Made by a program: the position numbers and the translations under genes. From Paenibacillus sp. PL91 (GTDB taxonomy: Bacteria > Bacillota > Bacilli > Paenibacillales > Paenibacillaceae), in assembly GCF_012935325.2 (NCBI RefSeq), contig NZ_JABBYG020000015.1, positions 62,001-126,000 of the forward strand: DNA of 64,000 bases, in the 5' to 3' direction. Shown here piece after piece: positions 46,997 through 56,129 of the stretch. Below the pieces are notes generated by a model. It saw only the letters and a program-made list of their open reading frames with translations. It was not told where the DNA came from and ran no database searches. The stretch's first letter is position 1; each line of letters starts with the position of its first letter.

Positions 46997-47311
46997 AGGA
47001 TTAACGGGAAAAGCTCCCGTTAATTCAACGAATTCCGGGCTGAAATTAGAATTAGAAGGATTTTCTCCAGTTAATTTTTCATTTTTTTAGGCCATATCGA
47101 ATGAAAGGGCTTCATTTAACGGGAGTATATCCAGCTAATTGGTCTTTTTGCGTTCTCGATGAGAAATCAACGGGACATATTCCTGTTACTTTCTGTTCAA
47201 TTGTCAAGATTAAAGGATACTTGGTGAATGAGTTCATGAGAGGGGTTTGAGATCGTCTATCGCAGCTCATTGGTTGTATCATCATCTATGAATGCCACGT
47301 GGCTGAAGCGC
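46997..47311 (+). repeat. Copy A of a ~310 bp direct repeat with four 23 bp dyads
   Basis: Copy A closely resembles copy B at 47414-47720 along its whole length, offset by 414-417 bases. It contains four related 23 bp dyads at 47001-47023, 47052-47074, 47116-47138 and 47167-47189. The best is a perfect inverted repeat, TTAACGGGA / TCCCGTTAA with a 5-base centre. No open frame is shared by the copies. Confidence 0.88.
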
Positions 47312-47413
47312 TAATAGTCCATCTGAGCAGTCCATCAAGACCTGATCAGTCCATCCAAACCAGTCCTCCCTGCCTTCCTGATTGTTCTCCAACCGTCTCA
47401 ATCGGTCTGGAGA

Positions 47414-47720
47414 AAGATTAACGGGAAAAGCTCCCGTTAATTCAAGGGATTTCTGACTCAAATTAGAATTAAAAGGATTTTCTCCAGTTAATTTCTCATT
47501 TTTAGCCCATATCGACAGAAAGGCTTCATTTAACGGGAGTATATCCAGCTAATTGGTCTTTTTGCCTTCTCGATGAGAAATTAGCGGGACATTTTCCTGT
47601 TACTTTTCAATTGCCAAGATTAAAGGATACTTGGTGAATGAGTTCATGCGAGGAGATAGATCGTTTATCGCAGCACGGTGGTTGTATCATCATCTATGAA
47701 TGCCATGTGACTGAAGCGCC
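47414..47720 (+). repeat. Copy B of the ~310 bp direct repeat
   Basis: Copy B carries dyads at 47418-47440 (perfect), 47469-47491, 47530-47552 and 47581-47603, with the same order and almost the same spacing as copy A. Differences from copy A are scattered substitutions and short indels, so the duplication is not recent or the copies came from separate members of a dispersed family. Confidence 0.88.
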
Positions 47721-47840
47721 CACGGTTCCAGCTGCTTATGAAATTGATGCGGGGAAGGCTAGCTCGGCAAAATTGTTTTCCGTACCTAATTGCAGTATAT
47801 TTGACGTATAGCTACTTCATTTTAAGGAGGCCGTGCTTGA

Positions 47841-48482
47841 ATGCCCGATACCAAATATATGGACAAGTCTGCCGCCGCCCCGGGTATTCATTCATCCTCA
47901 AAAGTGAGTAAATCCGCTGTTATAGAAATGGGTTTAGTGGCATTAAGTGAGCTGGGTGCGGATCATATTTGCAAGGTTTGCATCGCAAACAGCGGCTCCT
48001 GCTGCAACGGTTGTCGGCATTTGCTTGACGGCGTGGGCTGCCAGAAGCGAAACACGAGCTGTACCGCATGGTTATGCGGCTTTCATAAATATTTATTGTT
48101 CGAGGTTGGTCAGTTAGAGGAATGGAATGAATTTTGGAATCAGGTGCCTGGCCAAGATTTTCGTGAGGACTTCACACCTGAGCAGATCCGGATAGAAAAA
48201 AAATTGCGCAGGCAGCAGCAAACGATGGATCATCTTGGCGAAGCGCTCGCTGCGGATTTGCAGGAACTGGCTAGATCACATATTGCAATCGGCCTTATTC
48301 TCACGCTGCGGGAGAAGCTGGATAAAAATATCGATCTGCTTATGAACGGCGATAATGATCCTAAGAAGAAAGTAAGAATAAAAAGAAAAATTAAAGTACT
48401 GACGAGCGACTTCCAGCGCTTCCACTACCTATTGGCTAAGTATCATGAGCAGCAAGCGGACGAGACCGCCCCTAACCACTAA
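47841..48482 (+). CDS. Cysteine-rich conserved hypothetical protein
   Basis: A 213-residue protein with eight cysteines within residues 44-79 (Cys44, 47, 54, 55, 58, 67, 74, 79), spaced C-x2-C-x6-CC-x2-C-x8-C-x6-C-x4-C. The region looks able to bind zinc or an Fe-S cluster. The C-terminal half is helical and charged (QIRIEKKLRRQQQTMDHLGE, then KKKVRIKRKIKVL). I have seen this kind of protein as a conserved Firmicute hypothetical but know no function. AAGGAGG lies 11 bases before the ATG. A shared terminator follows. Confidence 0.75.
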   Translation: MPDTKYMDKSAAAPGIHSSSKVSKSAVIEMGLVALSELGADHICKVCIANSGSCCNGCRHLLDGVGCQKRNTSCTAWLCGFHKYLLFEVGQLEEWNEFWNQVPGQDFREDFTPEQIRIEKKLRRQQQTMDHLGEALAADLQELARSHIAIGLILTLREKLDKNIDLLMNGDNDPKKKVRIKRKIKVLTSDFQRFHYLLAKYHEQQADETAPNH

Positions 48483-48515
48483 ACGAAGCCGGAATCGCTC
48501 AACCTTCCAAAACGC

Positions 48516-48556
48516 AAAAAAAGGCGGAACAGGTGTTATCCTGCTCCGCCTTTTTT
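48516..48556. terminator. Bidirectional intrinsic terminator
   Basis: GGCGGAACAGG and CCTGCTCCGCC form the stem, with a run of A before and T after, so it can end transcripts from both convergent genes. Confidence 0.9.
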
Positions 48557-48560
48557 ATGT

Positions 48561-49379
48561 CTATTTTAAAAACTCCATAAGCTCTTTATTGAATCTGGCA
48601 GGCTCATCATAAAGCATGCCATGGCCGCTTTCCTCAAAGGTTACGAGCGTCGAGCCGTCAATGCCTTCCAGCAGCTGCTTCGCAAACTCAGGCGGACAGA
48701 TCGTGTCGAGCGAGCCTTGGAAAATCGTGGTAGCCGTTTTGATTTGCAGTATATCGGAGCGCAAGTCCTCGTCGCGAAGCGATTCGAACGTTCGAACCGT
48801 TCCCCAAGCGGAGGCTTCCAGACCCAGCTGCTGCAGCCAATCCTTAAAGGGCACGCTTATCGCTTCCGCATCCGATGCTTTAGCCATAAACTTCTCCCCA
48901 AAATCGCGCAGGAGCTGAGGACGGTCCTTTTTGACAGCGGCGATTTGGGCATCGGCATCTTCCCTCTTCATGCCATGCGGAAAATCATCCCGCTGCGTGA
49001 ACGAAGGAGCAGCCGCGCCAAGCAGCGCAAGCTTGCGGATGCCATAGCCGCCATGGCGCGCCATATAACGGACAGCGATCGCTCCGCCTACTGAGAAGCC
49101 GACCAGATAAGCCTGATCCAGCTTCAAATAATCGACAACCGCTTTTACGTCATCTGCAAGCCGATCATAGTCGTAGCCCGTTGCTGGTGCGTGAGATTTG
49201 CCGAAGCCGCGCTGGTCAATTCCGATGCAGCGGTAGCCCTGCTCGGACAGCAGAGTGAACTGGTATTCAAACATCTGGCTGCTCAGCGGCCAGCCATGCA
49301 GGAAGATGACGGGGGTGCCGGAGCCGATATCCTCAACGTAAAGCCTTACGTTTTTTTCAACCTCAATGTAACGTCCCAT
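48561..49379 (-). CDS. Alpha/beta hydrolase (non-haem chloroperoxidase-like)
   Basis: A 272-residue alpha/beta hydrolase. The oxyanion region is VIFLHGWPLSS and the nucleophile elbow GFSVGGA carries the serine. The likely acid is in GSLDTICPPE and the histidine in ESGHGMLYDEP. Length and motifs match the chloroperoxidase/arylesterase group. The ATG ending at 49379 follows AGAGGAGAG; an in-frame ATG at 49418 is less likely. Substrate unknown. Confidence 0.9.
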   Translation of the reverse strand: MGRYIEVEKNVRLYVEDIGSGTPVIFLHGWPLSSQMFEYQFTLLSEQGYRCIGIDQRGFGKSHAPATGYDYDRLADDVKAVVDYLKLDQAYLVGFSVGGAIAVRYMARHGGYGIRKLALLGAAAPSFTQRDDFPHGMKREDADAQIAAVKKDRPQLLRDFGEKFMAKASDAEAISVPFKDWLQQLGLEASAWGTVRTFESLRDEDLRSDILQIKTATTIFQGSLDTICPPEFAKQLLEGIDGSTLVTFEESGHGMLYDEPARFNKELMEFLK

Positions 49380-49496
49380 AATATCTCTCCTCTCGCTTCT
49401 ATTCTTATTCTTACCCATTTAAGGATCGTTTGAAAAATAAATCTTTCTCATCCGTATGATGAGTTAAAATAAAAGCAGAGGATTGGAGGCTGATGC

Positions 49497-50183
49497 ATGT
49501 TTTCTTGGCTTAGAATGGCGGTTATCCTTATCGTTACGATTTTTTTGACCCGATTCATTCCCTTTTCGGCATTTTTTCAAAACGTAAATACATTGGTCCA
49601 CGAGCTTGCCCATGCAGTTGCGACGCTTCTGCTTAAGGGGAGCGTCATGCACATTTACTTGTACGCTGACCAGAGCGGTGTGACCTATACGGCGTATACT
49701 AACAGCTGGATGATCATTCCGATAGCGCTCGCGGGCTATACCGGCTCGGCGTTGTTTTCCTTGCTGCTTTTCTTTTTGCATGCGAAAGGAAAGGACCGCT
49801 TTGGACTCGCCTTAATTGCGGCAGCAGCGGGAGTCGCGCTTGCTCTATTTGTTCGAAATGGGTATGGGATGGCTTGGAGCGCGGGTTTTACGGCATTGAC
49901 GGTACTTATTTATTTTGCTGCACCAAGCTGGCTGCGGACCGGTTATTATTTGCTGCTCGCATTCATTTGTCTGGTGGAGTCAGTCATTAGTCCGTTTATT
50001 TTATTTTATATTGCGGTTACCGAGCCTGCTTCTGCAGGAGATGCAGCTAGCCTAAGCGGAGTAACGTTTTTACCGGCCTTTGTATGGTCAGCTATCTTCT
50101 GCGTCTTCGCGCTATGGTGCGCCAAAATTGCGATCGGATATTTGTTTAGAAGAAAGCCTAGTGGGATACTAATAAATAAATAA
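49497..50183 (+). CDS. M50-like membrane zinc metalloprotease
   Basis: A 228-residue polytopic membrane protein with HELAH at residues 35-39, just after the first helix, the zinc-binding and catalytic motif of M50 (site-2-protease-like) peptidases. Five to six further hydrophobic segments follow. Family 'M50B-like' proteins of this size are common in Firmicutes, but substrates are mostly unknown. GGAGG lies 7 bases before the ATG. The PPK2 gene follows by 23 bases. Confidence 0.8.
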   Translation: MFSWLRMAVILIVTIFLTRFIPFSAFFQNVNTLVHELAHAVATLLLKGSVMHIYLYADQSGVTYTAYTNSWMIIPIALAGYTGSALFSLLLFFLHAKGKDRFGLALIAAAAGVALALFVRNGYGMAWSAGFTALTVLIYFAAPSWLRTGYYLLLAFICLVESVISPFILFYIAVTEPASAGDAASLSGVTFLPAFVWSAIFCVFALWCAKIAIGYLFRRKPSGILINK

Positions 50184-50206
50184 TGATAGGGAAGGCTGTG
50201 ATGTGA

Positions 50207-51025
50207 ATGTCCAAGAGCTATAGGCTGCCCGCCAGGAAAAAGGTGGATTTGACCGATATCGATCCGAAGGATACAGGCCGTTTTCTAAACAAGGATGAGG
50301 CTGCTCAGAAGATTGCGGAGCTTGAGCAGGAGCTGCAGCATTTGCAGGAGAAGCTCGCCGCTGGCAAGGAACAGGCGGTGCTGTTTATTTTTCAGGGCAT
50401 GGATTGCAGCGGAAAAGATGGGGTTATTAAGAAAGTGTTTGCTGGATTGCATCCGCATGGCATATCTGCCCACAGCTTCAAGACGCCTACGGAGGTGGAA
50501 GCGAGTCATGATTTTTTGTGGAGAGCGCATCACGCAGTTCCCGCCCTTGGCCAAATCGCTGTCTTTAATCGTTCCTATTACGAGGAAGTGCTCATAACGA
50601 GAGTGCATGGAAAGGTGAAGGACGAGGAGGCCAAGCAGCGGTTTAAGCATATTAATCATTTCGAAGCCTTGCTGTCCGATCGCGGTGTGAAGGTGGTCAA
50701 AATCTTTTTGCATATATCGAAGCAGTTCCAGCTTGAGAAGCTTATAAGCCGAATCGAGGACCCGAGCAAAAATTGGAAGTTTGATCCTTCCGATTTATTG
50801 GAGCGCAAATCATGGAAGCAGTATCGCGGGTATTACGAGGAGCTGTTCGAGAAATGCAGCAAAGAAGCGCCATGGCATGTGGTGCCCTCTGATAATAGAT
50901 GGTATCGCAATTATGCGGTGCTCCAAATCGCAGTAGAAGCTTTGCGGAGCTTGGAGCTGAAGGAACCGCCAGCGAATCCCGACTTGCAGCTGCTGCTGGA
51001 GGATCTCAAGAAAGAGGAAGACTAG
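50207..51025 (+). CDS. Polyphosphate kinase 2 family phosphotransferase
   Basis: A 272-residue PPK2 enzyme using polyphosphate to phosphorylate nucleotides. Walker A is GMDCSGKDG (residues 64-72), followed by VFNRSYYEEVL and the lid region RIEDPSKNWKFDPSD. Single-domain PPK2 of this length includes polyphosphate:AMP and polyphosphate:ADP types; the class cannot be fixed by eye. It follows the M50-like gene closely and may share its transcript. Confidence 0.93.
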   Translation: MSKSYRLPARKKVDLTDIDPKDTGRFLNKDEAAQKIAELEQELQHLQEKLAAGKEQAVLFIFQGMDCSGKDGVIKKVFAGLHPHGISAHSFKTPTEVEASHDFLWRAHHAVPALGQIAVFNRSYYEEVLITRVHGKVKDEEAKQRFKHINHFEALLSDRGVKVVKIFLHISKQFQLEKLISRIEDPSKNWKFDPSDLLERKSWKQYRGYYEELFEKCSKEAPWHVVPSDNRWYRNYAVLQIAVEALRSLELKEPPANPDLQLLLEDLKKEED

Positions 51026-51033
51026 TGCTGTCT

Positions 51034-51100
51034 CCATGTTCTCTAGCAGTCCTTACATGTTCTCTAGCAGTCCATTACATGCTCCCTAGTAGTCCATATC
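51034..51100 (+). repeat. Three degenerate ~21 bp tandem repeats
   Basis: Units start CATGTTCTCTAGCAGTCC (twice) and CATGCTCCCTAGTAGTCC (once). They lie between the PPK2 gene and the hybrid kinase gene. The AGCAGTCCAT motif also occurs near 47320-47370. Confidence 0.75.
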
Positions 51101-51165
51101 TCTACTCCATGGTATTATAAATGTGGAAATATACGGGATATGGATGAAAAGATGTAGGGGGCTTT

Positions 51166-54100
51166 ATGCAAAAAGGCAATAATCGGATGACAAAGAAATG
51201 GTGGGCGATCATTTTATTTTTCATTATAGTTTCATCTTTTCCTATTTATGGTTATTTTTATAATATAGCGAGTCAAGGAGAGCCGCAGTCCAGTGCGGGT
51301 GCCCTTGATTTGCGGAATTGGAATTTCGAATCTGACGGCAATGTGGCTCTAAATGGGGAATGGGAGTTTTATCGCAATCAGCTGCTGACGCCTGAGCATT
51401 TTGCTGAAACGGCGTCTTCAGCGCTCAAGAGGCCTGAGCTTACAGGTCTTTTTCCTGTGCCTGGCGAGTGGAATAGCTATATTTCGGAATCTGGCCATCC
51501 AGAGGCTGCAGGGTTCGGTACCTATAGACTCAGAGTAGAGCTGAGCAGCAAGGACAATGAGACTTTATACGGCATTCGTACAACGAACATTCGGATGGCT
51601 AATAAAGTGTTTCTTAATGGCAGGGAAGCAGGGGGAAGCGGAAGGCCGAGCGCATCTAAGGAAGCAGGAAGGCCCAATAACATCCCTTATGTAGGCTTTG
51701 TATCGGTAGAAGGCAACCAGGTTGAGGTTATCGTTCAAGTTTCCAATTACATTTATGAATCGGGCGGGATGATATATCCCATTTGGTTTGGACATGAGGA
51801 TGACATTCGGAAGAGCCGCGAGCTGGCGTTGTTTGGCGATTTTTTGAATGTCGGCGGATTCTCCTTATTTGCTGTCTTCTTTCTTCTTTTGTTTTTTATG
51901 CGGAAGCAGGAGCGCTCATTGCTTTATTTGGCATTGTTTTGCCTATCTATATTAGTTTATGTATTGACGCATGGTGAGAAATTGGTAGCGATAGCGTTGC
52001 CGGAGCTGAATTATGAATGGATCTTGAAGCTGCAAAGTATATCCGCGACATGCGCGTATTACTTTCTTTTGCATTACGTGAATGTATCCGTTCCGCATGC
52101 CGTTGGCAAAGCTTTATGGCGAGGATGCAACATGATTACAGTTGCCGCCATTATTGCTGCCATATTATTGCCAACATTGCCATACTCCGAGTGGTTTCCG
52201 CTCGCATTAGCACCCTCTTTTTTTATAAATGCCGTACTGATTTACTCGCTTGTTAAGGGAGTGCTTCACCGCTCGCGCGATGCGTTTTTTTTGTTGTTGA
52301 GCGCCATATGCATTCTGGTGTACGCCATGGTTAATTTAATGAATGTATTTGGTTTGCTAGGAAGTTTCTTCTTCCTTTCTTTTGAGCTTCTTATATTCGT
52401 TATCGTTCAGGTTGTCATGCTGTCTCGGCAGTTTTCTCATTCCTTTTATAAAGTGGAGGAGCTATCGCGAAGGCTATTGACGCTGGATGGGCTTAAGGAC
52501 GAGTTTATGGCGAATACCTCGCATGAGCTTCGTACGCCGCTGCACGCCATCGTAAATATTGCAGAATCTTTGCTCGAGGGGGTAGCGGGGGCGACGAACC
52601 CCGATCAATCGCGGCAGCTATCGATGATCGTTTCGACGGGAAGAAGGCTGAACTACCTTATTCATGATATTTTGGACTTTTCGACTTTGCGCAACGGGGA
52701 GCTGGTCTTAAATCGGCAAGCCATTGACCTTCCGGCAACCGCGCAGTCAGTGCTGGAGGTCATTGGACATTTAGCGGACAAGAAAGGGATAAGCCTTACG
52801 CAGGAGTGGCCTGAACACCTCCCTCTGCTGGATACGGATGAGGATAGGCTTCGGCAAATCCTATTTAACCTGCTTGGCAACGCGGTGAAATTTACCCATC
52901 AAGGCGAGATCGGCATATCTGCGAAAGTGAGAGACCAGATGGTGGAAATCAGCGTGAGGGACACGGGCATCGGAATGGCTTGGGATCGTCTGAGCGATAT
53001 TTTTGAACCTTACAACAGCGCGGCTGCAATGGATCTGCAAGGGGGTTACAGCGGAACGGGAATAGGGCTGAGCATCACGAAAAAGCTCGTCGAGCTGAAT
53101 GGCGGGCAGATTGGCGTGCAATCCGAGCCGGGTACAGGCTCCGTATTTTATTTTACTCTGCCATCGGCAAGCATCATCGCTGCTAACAAAGCAGCTTTGA
53201 TCGAAGAGCAAGGAGAGGAGCTCATTCAAACGGCTGCACAAGAAACGGCTGCTGCGATCGTTCATGGGAATGTTGCTTCCCCATATACGGTACTCATTAT
53301 TGATGATGATCCGGTCAATTTGCAGGTTTTGATCAATCTGCTTTCGATAGACCATTATTCGGTCATCGCGGTTGATAATGGAGCTGATGCTTTGGAGGTA
53401 CTGGCTGGCATGCGGCGTATCGATCTCGTTATTACGGACTGGACGATGCCGGAAATGTCCGGACTCGAGCTTTGCAGATTAATACGTAAACGCTTTGCGT
53501 TATCGGAGCTTCCTGTACTTATGCTCACGGCGAGAAATTTCGAAGGCGATATTGGAGTGGGCTTCAGCGCCGGAGTGAACGATTTTCTGACTAAGCCTGT
53601 CGACAGCGCTGTACTGCGCGTGCGTGTGCGGACGCTGCTTGAGCTGCGTCAATCGGTGCAAGCGGCGATTCGTTCGGAGATGGCTTTTTTACAAGCCCAA
53701 ATCAAGCCGCATTTTCTATATAATGCGATGAATACGATCATATCGATCTGTCATACCGATCCCGAGAAAGCTTCGGAATTGCTTATGGATTTGAGTTATT
53801 ATTTGCGAAGCAACTTTGATTTTCAAAATCGCGAGCAGGTTGTGAGCTTGGAGAAGGAGCTGGAGCTGGTTCAAGCATATACAGCGATTGAGCAAGCGCG
53901 CTTCGGGGAGCGGCTTCGAGTCATTTTCGAAATAGATAAGCCGTTAAAAGGGTTTATTCCTCCGCTTAGCATACAACCGATAGTCGAAAATGCAGTACGG
54001 CACGGCGTAATGAAAAAGGCAGCAGGAGGCACGATTGTGCTGAGCATTAGATATAAGAAAGCAAAGCTGATCATTTCCATTTCGGATGATGGGGTAGGGA

Positions 54101-54288
54101 TGAAGCAAAGCGAGACAAGTACGTTGTTGCAGAGCCATGACCAAAGAAAGCGAACGGGGGTCGGACTTATCAATATCCACAGGCGCTTGCTGTCTTTGTA
54201 CGGTGCGGGGCTAAGCATTTCTAGCAAAAGCGAGGAGGGAACAACGATAACCTTTGAGGTGCCTCAGCTTCAAAAAGCAAGCGTGTAA
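51166..54288 (+). CDS. Hybrid histidine kinase with 7TM sensor, receiver and second kinase module
   Basis: A 1040-residue membrane signalling protein. After a first helix (~13-31) comes an extracellular 7TMR-DISM-like domain (~50-215), then seven membrane helices (~225-430). A classical HisKA follows with ANTSHELRTPLHAI (His453) and a HATPase (~530-670; DTGIGM, GGYSGTGIGLSI). The receiver domain (~700-820) has Asp758 in ITDWTMPEMSG. Finally there is a LytS/YesM-type His_kinase segment (QIKPHFLYNAMNT, His849) with its own HATPase (QPIVENAVRHG, DDGVGM). No cognate DNA-binding regulator is adjacent. The two kinase modules around one receiver suggest an internal relay. Confidence 0.9.
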   Translation: MQKGNNRMTKKWWAIILFFIIVSSFPIYGYFYNIASQGEPQSSAGALDLRNWNFESDGNVALNGEWEFYRNQLLTPEHFAETASSALKRPELTGLFPVPGEWNSYISESGHPEAAGFGTYRLRVELSSKDNETLYGIRTTNIRMANKVFLNGREAGGSGRPSASKEAGRPNNIPYVGFVSVEGNQVEVIVQVSNYIYESGGMIYPIWFGHEDDIRKSRELALFGDFLNVGGFSLFAVFFLLLFFMRKQERSLLYLALFCLSILVYVLTHGEKLVAIALPELNYEWILKLQSISATCAYYFLLHYVNVSVPHAVGKALWRGCNMITVAAIIAAILLPTLPYSEWFPLALAPSFFINAVLIYSLVKGVLHRSRDAFFLLLSAICILVYAMVNLMNVFGLLGSFFFLSFELLIFVIVQVVMLSRQFSHSFYKVEELSRRLLTLDGLKDEFMANTSHELRTPLHAIVNIAESLLEGVAGATNPDQSRQLSMIVSTGRRLNYLIHDILDFSTLRNGELVLNRQAIDLPATAQSVLEVIGHLADKKGISLTQEWPEHLPLLDTDEDRLRQILFNLLGNAVKFTHQGEIGISAKVRDQMVEISVRDTGIGMAWDRLSDIFEPYNSAAAMDLQGGYSGTGIGLSITKKLVELNGGQIGVQSEPGTGSVFYFTLPSASIIAANKAALIEEQGEELIQTAAQETAAAIVHGNVASPYTVLIIDDDPVNLQVLINLLSIDHYSVIAVDNGADALEVLAGMRRIDLVITDWTMPEMSGLELCRLIRKRFALSELPVLMLTARNFEGDIGVGFSAGVNDFLTKPVDSAVLRVRVRTLLELRQSVQAAIRSEMAFLQAQIKPHFLYNAMNTIISICHTDPEKASELLMDLSYYLRSNFDFQNREQVVSLEKELELVQAYTAIEQARFGERLRVIFEIDKPLKGFIPPLSIQPIVENAVRHGVMKKAAGGTIVLSIRYKKAKLIISISDDGVGMKQSETSTLLQSHDQRKRTGVGLINIHRRLLSLYGAGLSISSKSEEGTTITFEVPQLQKASV

Positions 54289-54303
54289 GCAGCATGCTTA
54301 TTC

Positions 54304-54357
54304 GGTTATCCCTAAGGCTGTCGCATAAGGGGCCTGCAGGGATAACCCTCATTTTTT
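54304..54357 (+). terminator. Intrinsic terminator of the hybrid kinase gene
   Basis: The perfect 10 bp stem GGTTATCCCT / AGGGATAACC is followed by TTTTTT. Confidence 0.85.
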
Positions 54358-54386
54358 CATAGATAATGTCCATTCCGTTATTCTGT

Positions 54387-56129
54387 TTAATGCCAAATTA
54401 ATCGGATGATGGTGCCTCTCCCCAAGGCTGTCTCTACAGTGATTCGACCGCCCATAGACTCGATCAGCCCTTTGGATACGGCCATGCCAAGTCCAGTCCC
54501 ATTAGGCGTTGAGGAAGTATCCGTACCTCGATAGTATCGCTCGAAAAGCTTATTTAATGTATCCTCATCCATTCCAGTACCGTTATCCGCAAATTGTATC
54601 GTTAATCCCTCATCTGCCAAAATACTGACGGTGAGCACCGTATCCGATGGGTTGTGAAGCAAGGAGTTGGCCGTCAAGTTGTTGACCACCCGCTCTAGCC
54701 ATGGGGTGTATAAGTTAACGACCACTGCTCTCTGCGATTCGTAAAACACTATTCGATCTACGCCAAACTCGGGATTGGCTGCTGCTTTCTCAAGCGCTCC
54801 CCGCAGCCAGCTGTTTAAGTCAACCTCCTCTGCCTCAGGCGGACGGACGCCGGTTTTCAATCGATATGTCATCGCAAGATCACTGATCAGAACATCCATA
54901 TGTGCTGATTTGTCGAGCATGCTGCTGGAAAATTTGCGCACCTCCTCCACCGACCATTCATATTTAGGCTCCGCTAACAAATGCGCGTAGCCTGTAATAG
55001 ATGACAACGGCGTTTTCAAATCATGCGTAATTCCGGCAATCCACTCCTCACGCAAACTATCGGTCTGATGCCGCAAGGCTTGGTCGCGCTGTAAGGTGTC
55101 TGATAGCTGATCGATCGAATGCATAACCTCTGCAAAGACGCGGTAACGGCGACGCCACTTGCCCAAGTGCGTTCGGCTGTGGCGGACGCCTTTGTGATCA
55201 GCAGGCTCTTTGTATTCGCCTTTGCCCAGCGTATCGAGCCAAGTCAGCATATGAAGCATCGGCACGCCGAAACGATGCGCATTCCATAGAGATAGCAGCA
55301 GGAATAAGACTAGAATGGCTGTGAACATGGCGATTATGCCGATTAGCACCACTTTTGCTTCTTCTGGAACAAGCAGGTTATTTCCTCCAGTGCTGCTTCT
55401 GGCATTAGGCAGTCCGACTACCCATGTATGGCCGGTCTTATCCTCATAGGAGGAAGCGAAATGGTAACCGTATCTCTCATTGTATAACGTACGGAGTGAA
55501 AGCTCTTGAAGCGTATAGTTAGCCGGAATGGATTCAGGCCTGTTATAGGAAGCAAGCTCATTGCCGGCTGAGTCAAGCAATTGAACGAAGCCGCCAAGCA
55601 GCTCGATTTGCGCCATTGTTTCGCCTGAAAGCAGCAGCTTGCCGCCTGAGGATAATTTTCCGCTGATGCTGGCTTCGTTTAATAAAGGGTCGATTTGGTT
55701 TGGGGCACCGTATAACAGCGTGTAACGCTTGCTGCCCTTGTCTTGAATCCACAAATAAAGATGATAAGGATATGGCTTTTCACCTTTCCAGTATGCAATC
55801 AGCTCGCCTGGATTATATCGCAGAGGAACGTCTTTGGGTGTATTGTATGATTGCTCGACTTGGCCATTTTCGTCCAAGCTTTGCAGCCATCCATCGTTTT
55901 TCTTTACCTGCTCGAGCAGATGCGGATCGAATCGTATGCCATTTTGGCCAAGCTCGGACGATTCTACGAGCCGAGCCAGTCCAACCGAGGCGAAATCATG
56001 GGAAACGCTAATATCGGCAAAGCGTTTAACGACCCAGAGGACCGTTATGGCTGCAATCAGAAGGACAACCAAGCCGGCGATTGCGAGCTGGAGGACAAAC
56101 CGCATCGTTAGCTGGCGTTTTATGTTCAT
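54387..56129 (-). CDS. Two-component sensor histidine kinase
   Basis: A 580-residue kinase. A first helix (~12-35), an extracellular region of ~240 residues and a second helix (~277-300) precede a HAMP-like linker. HisKA follows with AGITHDLKTPLSSITGYA and the HATPase with NLTANSLLHNPSD, FADNGTGMDE and GTGLGMAVSKGL. It overlaps the stop of the response regulator gene by 4 bases, forming an operon transcribed away from the M23 peptidase gene. The signal is unknown. Confidence 0.92.
   Translation of the reverse strand: MNIKRQLTMRFVLQLAIAGLVVLLIAAITVLWVVKRFADISVSHDFASVGLARLVESSELGQNGIRFDPHLLEQVKKNDGWLQSLDENGQVEQSYNTPKDVPLRYNPGELIAYWKGEKPYPYHLYLWIQDKGSKRYTLLYGAPNQIDPLLNEASISGKLSSGGKLLLSGETMAQIELLGGFVQLLDSAGNELASYNRPESIPANYTLQELSLRTLYNERYGYHFASSYEDKTGHTWVVGLPNARSSTGGNNLLVPEEAKVVLIGIIAMFTAILVLFLLLSLWNAHRFGVPMLHMLTWLDTLGKGEYKEPADHKGVRHSRTHLGKWRRRYRVFAEVMHSIDQLSDTLQRDQALRHQTDSLREEWIAGITHDLKTPLSSITGYAHLLAEPKYEWSVEEVRKFSSSMLDKSAHMDVLISDLAMTYRLKTGVRPPEAEEVDLNSWLRGALEKAAANPEFGVDRIVFYESQRAVVVNLYTPWLERVVNNLTANSLLHNPSDTVLTVSILADEGLTIQFADNGTGMDEDTLNKLFERYYRGTDTSSTPNGTGLGMAVSKGLIESMGGRITVETALGRGTIIRLIWH

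Noticed and set aside
46997-47720. Phage or integron attachment sites
   Set aside because: No integrase, transposase, tRNA gene or cassette-like genes nearby; the dyads are too regular for att sites.
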